Under the pieces are notes generated by a model that was given only the letters and a program-made list of their open reading frames with translations, was not told where the DNA came from and searched no databases. The position numbers and the translations under genes were made by a program. 44,811 nt of DNA, taken from assembly GCF_022447245.1 (NCBI RefSeq), contig NZ_JAKVBC010000040.1, positions 1 through 44,811 of the forward strand, written 5' to 3'. The stretch comes from Kordia sp. GTDB taxonomy: Bacteria > Bacteroidota > Bacteroidia > Flavobacteriales > Flavobacteriaceae. Below are positions 25,736-34,256 of this stretch, in pieces (the stretch's first letter is position 1; each line of letters opens with the position of its first letter).

Positions 25736-27784
25736 ATGAATATACTAGAGAGATTTTACCTACTACCAATCAGATTGTTCCAGAAACAATCAATACGTAT
25801 ACTATGCTGCATTAGTATATTCGTTCTTTCTACATGTTATTCATTGAGTTTTGGTCAATCTAATGACACTAAAAAGGTTATGGTTGATCTTCAACAGGAA
25901 ACATTTGAAAATACAACAGAAATTCTTCTTGATGCTGATTGGGAATTTTATTGGAATGCCTTGCTTAAACCAGGCAATTTTAACACAAAAACTGCTTTTA
26001 CAAAAGTTTCATTGAAGAGTTGGACCAATTTTCCGCTTTCTGACACAGAAAACCTTCCTACATTTGGATATGCAACGTATCGCTTGACATTTTCAATTCT
26101 AGAAGATCGTCCACAGGTCTCGTTGTATGTGCCCAAAATATACGCAGCTTCTAAAATATGGCTTAATGGAAAACTCATCTCTGAAATTGGTCATGTTGGA
26201 AAATCCAAAGCAGAAACATTGCACAGGCGTTTTGCGGAAATAATTCCGTTAGATGCTCACGAAACCACGTTTGAAATTGTGATTCAGGTTGCCAATTTTT
26301 ACCATAACAAAGGTGGAATTAGCGCTCCAATTGTATTAAGTACAACACAAAAGCTTCAAAAAATGCAATCGCAGCGTGTGGTTACTGATATGGTTTTCAT
26401 AGGGAGTTTGAGTTTTATTGGTATGTTCTTCTTACTCTTCTTTTTGTTTTATTGGCACAAAGATCGTGCAGTATTATATTTTGCAATTCTATGTCTTTCG
26501 TTAGCATATATGACATTAAGCGATCGATATGCACCTTTAGCACAAATATTTGAATCAGTAAGCTGGATTTTACTGACTAAAATTGAATACATAACGTTGT
26601 TTTTATCAGGATTGTCAGCCAGTATGTTCTTCTACTACGTATTTATAAAATTTGTACCTAAAATCTATACAAAGATTGTGATTTATATTTTCTTCATTCT
26701 TTGTGCATTTACTACAGTATTGCCAGCACCACATTTTACTAAGTTTGTAATGCCATTTATGATATTACTGATTTTAGACCTTATCTATGTTTCTTTTATC
26801 ATTTTTAGAGCCATAGCAAATCAACGCCATGAGTCTATTCTGCTCTTGGTGAGCATGGTGTTTGCTGCTTGTATCTTTTTTGCACATATTTTCGCTTTCT
26901 TGGGTGATAATGGAAATGCAATTGTTTATGTGAATTTTGGTTATATCGTTGTGTTTCTATTATTATCAATGTTATTAATGACGCGATTTTCAGATTCGTT
27001 TAGAGCACTTGAAGAAGCTAAAATACTCGCATTAGCACAGAAAAAAGAGATATCTGAAAAGTCAAAAGAACTTTCAGAAGTGAATCAGGAATTAAAGGAA
27101 AATGTTCTTCAATTAAAAAATTATAATGCAGAGCTAGATAGTTTTAATCATATTGTATCTCACGATTTAAAAGCACCTTTGGTTGCCATGCATTCCTTAG
27201 TTTCATTTATTGAAGAAGATTTAGAAGTTCCAGTAAACACATATGCAGAAGCACATTTTAAAGCCTTAAAAGGACGCATTACTAAAATGTATTCGATGAT
27301 TAATGGTTTGTTAGAATATTCAAGAATCGCACAAGGTCAAAAAAACAAAGAATCGTTCTATATCAATGAGGTGTTAAAAGAAATTATCGATACCGTTGAT
27401 CCAGAGAAAAAACACACAATTCATCTCCCAATAAACGATAGCGAAATACATACAAGTAAGATCGAATTTCAACATGTGTTTTTAAACCTTATTGGCAATG
27501 CCATAGAGCATTGTGATAAAGTATATGCCGCAATAAATATTTCTTTTAGTAAATCGTCTAATAAGTATATTTTTACCGTACAAGACAATGGTCCTGGCAT
27601 TGATCCTAAGTATCATGAAAAGATTTTTGATATGTTTTATCAGTTAGAACAGAGCGATGTTGTTGAAAGTACTGGAATTGGACTTTCGATTGTAAAAAAG
27701 ATTGTATCTGCGAATCATGGAAAAATTTCTATTGAATCTAAAGATGGCGTTGGTGTTACCATTAAGTTTTCATGGAAAGTATAA
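25736..27784 (+). CDS. 7TMR-DISM sensor histidine kinase
   Basis: A 682-residue membrane sensor kinase, counted from the ATG at 25736; an ATG 48 nt upstream is open but would bury the hydrophobic signal. Order: signal segment (about 20-40); extracytoplasmic DISM-type jelly-roll (about 45-210, with DADWEFYW and WLNGKLISEIGHVG, a galactose-binding-like fold); seven membrane helices (about 220-425); a coiled coil (about 430-465); HisKA with FNHIVSHDLKAPL, phosphoacceptor His near 475; and an ATPase domain with N-box NLIGNAIEH, DNGPGID and GIGLSIVKK. It senses an unknown signal, possibly a carbohydrate-like ligand, and phosphorylates a response regulator not encoded next to it. It stands alone beside the decayed two-component locus and ends at a shared terminator. 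Confidence 0.9.
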   Translation: MNILERFYLLPIRLFQKQSIRILCCISIFVLSTCYSLSFGQSNDTKKVMVDLQQETFENTTEILLDADWEFYWNALLKPGNFNTKTAFTKVSLKSWTNFPLSDTENLPTFGYATYRLTFSILEDRPQVSLYVPKIYAASKIWLNGKLISEIGHVGKSKAETLHRRFAEIIPLDAHETTFEIVIQVANFYHNKGGISAPIVLSTTQKLQKMQSQRVVTDMVFIGSLSFIGMFFLLFFLFYWHKDRAVLYFAILCLSLAYMTLSDRYAPLAQIFESVSWILLTKIEYITLFLSGLSASMFFYYVFIKFVPKIYTKIVIYIFFILCAFTTVLPAPHFTKFVMPFMILLILDLIYVSFIIFRAIANQRHESILLLVSMVFAACIFFAHIFAFLGDNGNAIVYVNFGYIVVFLLLSMLLMTRFSDSFRALEEAKILALAQKKEISEKSKELSEVNQELKENVLQLKNYNAELDSFNHIVSHDLKAPLVAMHSLVSFIEEDLEVPVNTYAEAHFKALKGRITKMYSMINGLLEYSRIAQGQKNKESFYINEVLKEIIDTVDPEKKHTIHLPINDSEIHTSKIEFQHVFLNLIGNAIEHCDKVYAAINISFSKSSNKYIFTVQDNGPGIDPKYHEKIFDMFYQLEQSDVVESTGIGLSIVKKIVSANHGKISIESKDGVGVTIKFSWKV

Positions 27785-27884
27785 TAAATTGAGTTAAAAA
27801 ATATAAAGTATCCTTCTAAACATGATTCTGTTAATCAGAGCATTTCTTCTGTTCCTCCTGACATTACTGCTGCTAAAAAAAATA

Positions 27885-27918
27885 AAAAACCGCTATTGCA
27901 TATACAATAACGGTTTTT
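27885..27918. terminator. Bidirectional terminator
   Basis: Arms aaaaaccgctattg (27885-27898) and caataacggttttt (27905-27918) pair with one mismatch around a 6-nt loop, between the convergent sensor kinase (ends 27784) and TonB receptor (ends 27965). A/T runs flank both sides. Confidence 0.78.
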
Positions 27919-27964
27919 GATATTTTCTAAAAAGTCTAAAAATCAATAATCTAGCTATACAAGA

Positions 27965-30166
27965 TTAGTGATCATCATGATGTTCATTATGATTTCCAAA
28001 CGGTTTGATAATGATTCCTACACTAAAGATGAATCCATCTGTAGGTGCATAAATTTCTGGAAACGTTGGATTTTCGTGTGGCGGCAATACTAATGGCGAA
28101 AAACGACTTTGCCTACGATCGGTAAAATTTTCGAAATTGGTATAAATTCCTCCCCATTTGAAGTTACGCATGGCTAAGAATCCCATATAAATATAGTCTG
28201 TTGTTTCTGTACCATTTGACAATACTTGTGAACCTGTATAATAGGTTTCGTAACCCAAACGCCATTTTTCAGTCTCATACATCAACACACTTCCTGCATT
28301 GTGCTTTGCTGTTAATGGTTTTCTTGGGTTGCCAGGTAAATAGCGCAATTTTGCATCAATTAGAGCATAGTTTAAAAACCATTTAAAGTGGCCATAAGAG
28401 AATTTAATATTGGTCTCTGCTCCTTGTGTTAGAATTAAACCATCTGCATTTTCATATTGAAAGAAGTTGTCTGCGTTCAGGTTTAACAATAAACCATTGT
28501 CAATAGCTGTCATGTAAAACAATTGATTGACAGAGAAACCAACCGTTTCATCAAAGATTTTAGTTTTGTAATTAAAATCAAGGTTTACACCATACGATCG
28601 CTCCGCTTTTAAAACATCTTCGTCTATTTTTAGGATGTTTTCAAAATTGATAAATTCGGCTTCTTCTGTAAATAAATCAGGTGTTTTGTATCCTAATCCA
28701 CCACCTAATCGACTCGAAAATCCTGAATCGTTTTTGTAGAGTAAGGAAACTCTTGGTAGTACAAATATTCCCCAACCTCGTGCAAAATCGGTACGTAAAC
28801 CAGTTTCTAAAATCCAGTTGTCTGATAAATCAAAGTTAGAGTTTACAAAAGCTCCGAACGTCAAATCATTTTGATCGCGTTGTAAGGGAGCACTATCAGC
28901 TTCATCAAAACTTGTGGTGTATAAATTAGCTCCTAACGTCCAATCATTTTTGTCATAATTGTGCTGTAATGTTACTTCAGTAAAGGAATTTACTTGTTTT
29001 CCTTTGAACTGCATGTCGGGTACATTTAATTCACGATCAAAAAAAGAAAAACTGTTTTTAATCGTAAATACACGCGCAGAATCTAACTGCGTTTTATATA
29101 CGGCTTGACTGCTTAAGCGCTTAGAAATATTTTCTTCTGTGTATTGATGAATTCCATTTTGTCCATCTTCAATTTTGTGAACATCTCCTCCTATTCTATC
29201 GTCATACGCAGCATTTAAACCAATCCAAAAGGTTGTTTCTTCAGAAGGGTAATAATAAAATTTCGGATTGAATGCTACGGAAGTGGTTTCTGGCAAATTG
29301 CTAAATCCATCATCTTCTGGATCGTATACTTTTTGATAGTTTCCAGAAGCATATAAACTCACACCAAATTTCTCATTACGCTTGCTGTAAAATACATTTG
29401 CTGTACTTCCTAGTGCATGTGTTTGCGTCAACATGATGTCTAATTCTGGCTCAAAATCAGGAGTTTTTGATACTAAATTCACTAAACCAGCAATGGCGCC
29501 ACCACCATATAATGTGGAAGCACTTCCTTTAATTATTTCAAATTGTTTTAAGTCTAATGGTGTAATTTGCATGATGCTCAATCCGCTAGAAAAGCCTCCG
29601 TAAATCGGGAAACCATCACGTAGTAATTGTGTGTAACGTCCATCCAAACCTTGAATACGAATGTTTTGGTTTCCACTACTCAGTGACGTTTGCTGCATTT
29701 GAATTCCGGTGCTTTCGCGTAATACCATTGAGATATTAGTAGGATTCATCATGTTTTTTTCCATCAATTCTTCGCCACCAATCACCTCTATTCGTGTTGG
29801 AATTCTTCTAATATCACGTGTGCTACGTGTGGCTTCTATCGTCACAACATTTAATTCACTTTCGGCTTCTTCCATATAAAAAATGAATGCTGAAGTTGTT
29901 GGCAATGTGATCGTCGTTTCTATCGTTTTAAAGCCTAAAAAGGAAATCATAAGCTTGTGTGAACCAATAGGAATTCCTGTAAACGTTGCGATTCCTTCAT
30001 TATCTGTAATCGCTCCTTTTTGTAAGTCTTCAAATAACACATTTACGCCTAGTAAAGCCTCTTTTTCGTGTTCTGAAAATACTTTTATTTTAATGTCATT
30101 ATTTTGTGCGCTGACGAATCCGCATAGCATACATAGGAACAGTATGCTCCATATACGTATTTGCAT
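27965..30166 (-). CDS. TonB-dependent outer-membrane receptor, probably for metal uptake
   Basis: A 733-residue receptor: signal peptide (1-20), a carboxypeptidase-regulatory-like domain (about 23-110, with GVNVLFEDLQKGAITDNEGI), a plug domain (about 125-235, with IRIQGLDGRYTQLLRDGFPI and ASTLYGGGAIAGLVNLVSK) and a 22-strand barrel ending in a terminal beta-strand. Smaller than SusC-type polysaccharide receptors and closer to siderophore/vitamin/metal receptors. The C-terminus is His/Asp-rich (FGNHNEHHDDH). The gene upstream, 143 nt away on the same strand, encodes a His/Cys-rich DUF6660 protein, which supports a metal substrate such as Zn, Cu or Co; the exact metal is not readable. It needs a TonB-ExbB-ExbD complex, only an orphan ExbD being in this window. 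Confidence 0.88.
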   Translation of the reverse strand: MQIRIWSILFLCMLCGFVSAQNNDIKIKVFSEHEKEALLGVNVLFEDLQKGAITDNEGIATFTGIPIGSHKLMISFLGFKTIETTITLPTTSAFIFYMEEAESELNVVTIEATRSTRDIRRIPTRIEVIGGEELMEKNMMNPTNISMVLRESTGIQMQQTSLSSGNQNIRIQGLDGRYTQLLRDGFPIYGGFSSGLSIMQITPLDLKQFEIIKGSASTLYGGGAIAGLVNLVSKTPDFEPELDIMLTQTHALGSTANVFYSKRNEKFGVSLYASGNYQKVYDPEDDGFSNLPETTSVAFNPKFYYYPSEETTFWIGLNAAYDDRIGGDVHKIEDGQNGIHQYTEENISKRLSSQAVYKTQLDSARVFTIKNSFSFFDRELNVPDMQFKGKQVNSFTEVTLQHNYDKNDWTLGANLYTTSFDEADSAPLQRDQNDLTFGAFVNSNFDLSDNWILETGLRTDFARGWGIFVLPRVSLLYKNDSGFSSRLGGGLGYKTPDLFTEEAEFINFENILKIDEDVLKAERSYGVNLDFNYKTKIFDETVGFSVNQLFYMTAIDNGLLLNLNADNFFQYENADGLILTQGAETNIKFSYGHFKWFLNYALIDAKLRYLPGNPRKPLTAKHNAGSVLMYETEKWRLGYETYYTGSQVLSNGTETTDYIYMGFLAMRNFKWGGIYTNFENFTDRRQSRFSPLVLPPHENPTFPEIYAPTDGFIFSVGIIIKPFGNHNEHHDDH

Positions 30167-30309
30167 AGTTATATGTTTTTTAGCCTAGAATCTAGTTTTT
30201 TGCTTTGGTAAACTTAACATAAATATTTGTAGATATATAGACTGTATTTGTGTTTTTTGTAAGTTTTAAATAACTGCAATTGTTTTTATTACAGTTCTTT
30301 TGTGAGAGG

Positions 30310-30645
30310 TTAACTTATAACTTGCGGTGGCTGCCAAATGGCGAATAAAATATCAAATCGATAATGTGATTCAAAATGTGTATGTACTTGTGTAGAGATT
30401 TCAATTTTTGATGCTAGTGTGAATGTTTCTGGAGTTTGATGTACGATTAACATTCCGCAACAGTTGCAAACACAAAGCATTGGACAAGAATCTTCATGGT
30501 CATCTTTATGATTTTTTTCATGTTCTCCATGATGATCAGTACAAATTTCAGTGCTATTTTCTTCCTCAGAACAAAAGCCATCAGCACAAGGTTTTAGTGC
30601 TAAGGCTAAAATCAAAAATCCGAGTATAAGACTAATGCTTTTCAT
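30310..30645 (-). CDS. DUF6660-like His/Cys-rich small secreted protein
   Basis: A 111-residue protein. A signal segment (MKSISLILGFLILALALKPC) leads into CADGFCSEEENS, a His/Asp/Glu-rich stretch (DHHGEHEKNHKDDHEDSC), then the cysteine cluster CPMLCVCNCCGM, and a strand-rich end with IWQPPQVIS. The many His, Cys and acidic residues suggest metal binding in the periplasm or on the outer membrane. It fits the DUF6660 family, usually found beside a TonB receptor and cation-efflux genes in Bacteroidota. It lies directly upstream of the TonB receptor on the same strand and is probably co-transcribed with it. The family call is from memory; the composition and context are seen directly. Confidence 0.7.
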   Translation of the reverse strand: MKSISLILGFLILALALKPCADGFCSEEENSTEICTDHHGEHEKNHKDDHEDSCPMLCVCNCCGMLIVHQTPETFTLASKIEISTQVHTHFESHYRFDILFAIWQPPQVIS

Positions 30646-30732
30646 TTGTCTTACAAATATAGAACAAAAGAAGTTTCGTACAATGCTTTATGATAAAGAG
30701 TTTATAACTATAATTGATTTTTTAATAACAAA

Positions 30733-32577
30733 TTATTCGTCTCTTAGAACACGCACAGTTCCTGAAACTGTTTCTAACCAAGGTTCGAAACCATTATATA
30801 TATTAGAATGCAACCCTTCAAATGTAAAAATAATATATTCTCCAACTTCCCCTATTTGAATTATATCTATTGTCATTTGATTTTCAGTCACGAAAACACT
30901 AGCACTTGGATTCAATCTCCAGTTTATCTGACCAGATGATTCTGGTATATTATGAGCAAATATGAAATCTGAGTCGATCTCATAAGTTCCTGGGGTTATA
31001 AATTGTTCTCCATCGGAAGGTTTAAATTGCATCACAAAATATTCTCCAGTGTTTTTTTGTATATATATTTTATTAGATTCAACTCTAACATTAAAAGGCG
31101 TGTCTACATATCGCTCAATAGTTGAAGATACGTAGGGTCTAACAAAAGTATAGATAACAAATTCCTCTACATCATTACAGGTTGTTAAATCTCCCACTTC
31201 TGTTATTGGAGTTTCAAAAGTATAGCTATTTTCACCAGTACTTTGAATATTATTTAGATCATACCCTTGTAACGTAAATGTTGTTTCTCCATCGCATATA
31301 AATGTATTGAACTCAAATTCTCCATCAGTTACTGCATAAAAAATAGGTTGATTATTATTTATGTTCATAATAACATATCCGTTAGTAACATTAGAATTAT
31401 CACATTGTTTTAAGGTTCCTTGTATTTTTGACTGAGGAATCATGGCATCTGTTATAATGATCGGAGGAATTATATTAGTACTTTCTTCAGCAAATGGACC
31501 AATACTTAATGTTGTAATAACTTCATCACAATATCCAGTTATTTCCAAATTAATTAGACTATTTGCAGGTACAAAACCACAAGCTTTCCCTTCATTATTT
31601 GTGGTAAGTTTTCTTGAAACGGTTTCACCATCTACATATACATTAATATCTATACCTAATAAAGCGGCATTGTTTTGATTTAATACTGTTAGATCTATTT
31701 TAGTCATAGGAATTGGAAAATCTACATTCCAAGGAGTAAAGTGAGAAACTGTTCCTACATATTCACCACCTACTTTAGTGGCTTCTCCATCTTGAATCCA
31801 ATAGCCATTTTCTTCATCAAAATACCATAATGGAATTGTGCTTGGCGCCGAACTTAATTGCTCTGCTGTAATAGGAAATTTTAGTTCTGAATTGGAAGCA
31901 ATTTGGAGCTTTTCATTACTACTTCCTGTCAATTCAACCGTTAACATCCCATAGGTTTCTAATAGGTTGGCTCCGCCATCGGTATTTTGTCCCAATAACA
32001 TACCTGGCATTAGCTCATTCAAGTTTTCATCTGTAGGACTTAAGTAATTAAACGCAATAGTTACAGATCCTAAATACGGTGAACCATCTTCTTTTACAAA
32101 ATCTCCACTAAATCCTATAGAATATTCATCATATTCTAACGTAAATTCTTCTCCCGTTTCTCGTACAACACTAAATCGTTCTTTTAGCATAATTTTTATA
32201 ACATTTTCACCATCTATAGGTATAATAGATCTTGAACCATTAAAATAGCCTGATAAAGATGCCCTTATGTATGCAAAATTTTCTTTAACTTGAACATTAT
32301 TCATAACAAACATACCATTTAAGTCTGTTTGTGTAGTTTCATTTCCAATAGTAATTGTAGCAGACGCTAATGGTTGATTGTTTTTATTGACTACTCTTCC
32401 AATAAAGTTTCGATTGACATCATTACCAAAATCATAATTGAAGGTTATCGGACCTGGCTCAGGATTTTGATTTGTATCTGGGATTTCTGTGGTAGTTTCT
32501 TCAACATCATCATTTTCACAATTTGTGAAACTGAAAATTAACAAAAGGATTAATGGAAGGTATTGTAGTTTTTTCAT
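30733..32577 (-). CDS. Lipoprotein with carboxypeptidase-regulatory-like domain
   Basis: A 614-residue exported protein. It starts MKKLQYLPLILLLIFSFTNC with the lipobox Cys20, so it is an acylated surface or periplasmic lipoprotein. About residues 55-130 form a carboxypeptidase-regulatory/CNA-B-like beta-sandwich (GRVVNKNNQPLASATITIGN and TDLNGMFVMNNVQV). The middle part (about 140-290) contains NGYWIQDGEATKVGGEYVG, followed by FTPWNVDFP, a stretch seen in several Bacteroidota surface proteins. At least one further Ig-like unit follows (about 290-390). The C-terminal 250 residues are beta-rich and unassigned. There is no enzyme motif. It stands alone, 87 nt upstream of the DUF6660/TonB genes on the same strand. 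Likely a structural or binding protein of the cell surface. Confidence 0.75.
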   Translation of the reverse strand: MKKLQYLPLILLLIFSFTNCENDDVEETTTEIPDTNQNPEPGPITFNYDFGNDVNRNFIGRVVNKNNQPLASATITIGNETTQTDLNGMFVMNNVQVKENFAYIRASLSGYFNGSRSIIPIDGENVIKIMLKERFSVVRETGEEFTLEYDEYSIGFSGDFVKEDGSPYLGSVTIAFNYLSPTDENLNELMPGMLLGQNTDGGANLLETYGMLTVELTGSSNEKLQIASNSELKFPITAEQLSSAPSTIPLWYFDEENGYWIQDGEATKVGGEYVGTVSHFTPWNVDFPIPMTKIDLTVLNQNNAALLGIDINVYVDGETVSRKLTTNNEGKACGFVPANSLINLEITGYCDEVITTLSIGPFAEESTNIIPPIIITDAMIPQSKIQGTLKQCDNSNVTNGYVIMNINNNQPIFYAVTDGEFEFNTFICDGETTFTLQGYDLNNIQSTGENSYTFETPITEVGDLTTCNDVEEFVIYTFVRPYVSSTIERYVDTPFNVRVESNKIYIQKNTGEYFVMQFKPSDGEQFITPGTYEIDSDFIFAHNIPESSGQINWRLNPSASVFVTENQMTIDIIQIGEVGEYIIFTFEGLHSNIYNGFEPWLETVSGTVRVLRDE

Positions 32578-32684
32578 AACAGTAAAATATGTTCCAAATT
32601 AAAAAAAAAACTACACACAGGATAGACAAATAAAAATTTGCTAAGTATCATTAAATAAAAGCATAGTATGAATCAATAAGTGAA

Positions 32685-33017
32685 TCAATCCATTCCTGGA
32701 AAACTTGTTACAAACTTAACTTTGATATCTGCAAAATTTTCTGCGACATATACCTTTAAATCTTCACCGTATTCTACAACTTGCCATTCGCCACAATCAT
32801 CAGCAAAGTTTTCTACTAATTTTACTTTGATGTCAGGAAAACTGGTGACTATTTTGATTTTAACATCTGCATCACTAGCGTATTCTACAAAACGAATTTT
32901 GCCATAGAGTTTTTTCCCTTCAAATTCACAATCATCTTTTTGTTGTATAGTTGTTGATGCAGAAATGCATATTGAAGCAATCAATAGAATTAATAGAAAT
33001 TGACAAATACGTTTCAT
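32685..33017 (-). CDS. Small secreted repeat protein, DUF6150/septoil-knot-like
   Basis: A 110-residue protein with a signal peptide (1-20, ending SICISA). The mature part consists of six short strands of about 11 residues, each of the form xKxxxVexFaD: GKIRFVEYASDAD, VKIKIVTSFPD, IKVKLVENFAD, then GEWQVVEYGED, LKVYVAENFAD, IKVKFVTSFPG. They form two triplets, each led by a DDC element, so the two cysteines may pair. This pattern is what I recall for the small family DUF6150, described as a 7(1) septoil knot; the match is by memory. Function unknown. It follows the GG-leader peptide gene by 99 nt on the same strand. Confidence 0.65.
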   Translation of the reverse strand: MKRICQFLLILLIASICISASTTIQQKDDCEFEGKKLYGKIRFVEYASDADVKIKIVTSFPDIKVKLVENFADDCGEWQVVEYGEDLKVYVAENFADIKVKFVTSFPGMD

Positions 33018-33116
33018 AACAAGTATCTTTTTTGGATATTAATTTTGCTGTAAATTTATTTAATTAAACACAAAAAGCGAACCGAAGCACGCTTTTGCAT
33101 CTATGTTTTGTAGTTT

Positions 33117-33323
33117 TTAGCATAAATCAAAATCTGAAAGTATTACTGGTCCGCCATCATCTTGATTTGGAATTGGCAGCATGTCTGTCGGCATTGGATG
33201 CAACGGACATAATTGCACTGTGTAGTATCCTACTGTATGCAATCCTCCTTTTAGCATTTGTTGATTGAGAATGGAGATTGATTTTTTGTTCATTTTGAGT
33301 GAATTAAGATTCATTTTCATCAT
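33117..33323 (-). CDS. GG-leader peptide, putative RiPP/class I lanthipeptide-like precursor
   Basis: A 68-residue peptide. The start MNLNSLKMNKKSISILNQQ is followed by MLKGG at about residues 23-27, the layout of Bacteroidota leader peptides (L-x-K-x-x-I-S-x-L-N ... KGG) that are cut after the double glycine by a peptidase-ABC exporter. The putative core of about 41 residues runs LHTVGYYTVQLCPLHPMP and ends DLC, with two cysteines, several prolines and few Ser/Thr, so if a lanthionine forms there are at most two rings. No LanB/LanC-like enzyme, radical-SAM enzyme or exporter is present in the window, so any processing machinery must be elsewhere. The leader pattern is clear; the chemistry is not known. 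Confidence 0.6.
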   Translation of the reverse strand: MMKMNLNSLKMNKKSISILNQQMLKGGLHTVGYYTVQLCPLHPMPTDMLPIPNQDDGGPVILSDFDLC

Positions 33324-33462
33324 GAATGATTCTATTTTGTGGTTAATAATGACTCAAAAGAATGAAGAAATATTAGCACTAAAAAGGAATGCAATTGAAG
33401 GTTTATGAACTGTCAATTTAATTATGAGTTTTCTAAAATATTGGATATTTTTTTTATTGCGA

Positions 33463-33828
33463 TTAGTAGTTTTTCGAATGATCAATAGGATACGCCAAAT
33501 ACATAAATACTCCTTGTACAGAACAAAATATTTTATAAGAGTCGTTTTTGAAGTTAAACCTGAAAAAACTTTCTTCTTTTTCCAGAGTAATTTTTTTATT
33601 TATTAATACATTATTTCCCATTCCTCCATAATGATACTCAAAGAGGACTTTTTCGACTTTAATAGTATTAGTTTTAAACTTATCCTGATATTTAAGTATA
33701 ATTTCTTGTACTTGTGAGTAAACGTTATTTTCATTGAACAAACTAGTTTTGTACCTAAGAAGTTTTTTATTTTCCATTATGTAGATGATTACACCTCCTA
33801 CATTTCCCATTGCTCCACCTTCTACCAT
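33463..33828 (-). CDS. Hypothetical protein, uncertain N-terminus
   Basis: An open frame with no family that I recognise. From the ATG at 33828 it reads MVEGGAMGNVGGVIIYIMEN and ends YPIDHSKNY (121 residues). The frame is open back to a TTG at 33900, adding a hydrophobic piece (FFDHFITIILVYIE). A neighbouring frame has MYLHYGTFLIISLLLF, which looks more like a signal or membrane segment, so the 5' end may carry a frameshift. The rest is a mixed alpha/beta sequence with VEKVLFEYHYGGMGNNVLIN. It lies beside two pseudogenes, and may itself be damaged. Confidence 0.45.
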   Translation of the reverse strand: MVEGGAMGNVGGVIIYIMENKKLLRYKTSLFNENNVYSQVQEIILKYQDKFKTNTIKVEKVLFEYHYGGMGNNVLINKKITLEKEESFFRFNFKNDSYKIFCSVQGVFMYLAYPIDHSKNY

Positions 33829-33988
33829 TTCAATGTAGACTAAAATAATAGTAATGAAATGATCAAAAAAGTACCATAATGCAAGTACATTATTGTACAA
33901 TTATTACAATAGTTTCCTTGGGATTATCTCCCATTTGCTGGAATATCTATTTCATAAAATATAGAACAATCAATACAATTTTATCAGG

Positions 33989-34231
33989 TTAACTAACGAA
34001 CCAGATCACTATGACATTGACTAGTAATATTATCCCTAAAATGTGGATCCATGTTTTAGAAACTAGTTTCAATGGCTTAGCGACTTCATGCTCTATTTAA
34101 GACCAAAGTGCGATAAAGCTAATCCAAAGCCAGCTATTTTCAATTTTATTGATTAATAAATAAACCATTCCTGCCAAGAAGATAAACATGACAATTGTAA
34201 ATAAAATTCAAGTGTTTCGATTCTTATCCAT
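33989..34231 (-). pseudogene. Small two-helix membrane protein gene with two in-frame stops
   Basis: From ATG 34231 one frame of 81 codons reads MDKNRNT, TGA (34208-34210), ILFTIVMFIFLAGMVYLLIN, ENSWLWISFIALWS, TAA (34097-34099), IEHEVAKPLKLVSKTW, ILGIILLVNVIVIWFVS, ending TAA at 33989. The hydrophobic pattern (three likely membrane helices) and the absence of frame changes make this a recognisable gene relic, not random sequence. No family is recognised. It sits just downstream of another broken gene on the same strand. Confidence 0.5.
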
Positions 34232-34256
34232 TTCCTACTTTTTTAGGGTGAATTCA

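Noticed and set aside
33424-33606. Plus-strand 60-codon frame opposite the hypothetical gene
   Set aside because: Rich in Phe and Ile from the complementary strand and lacking any start context or motif.
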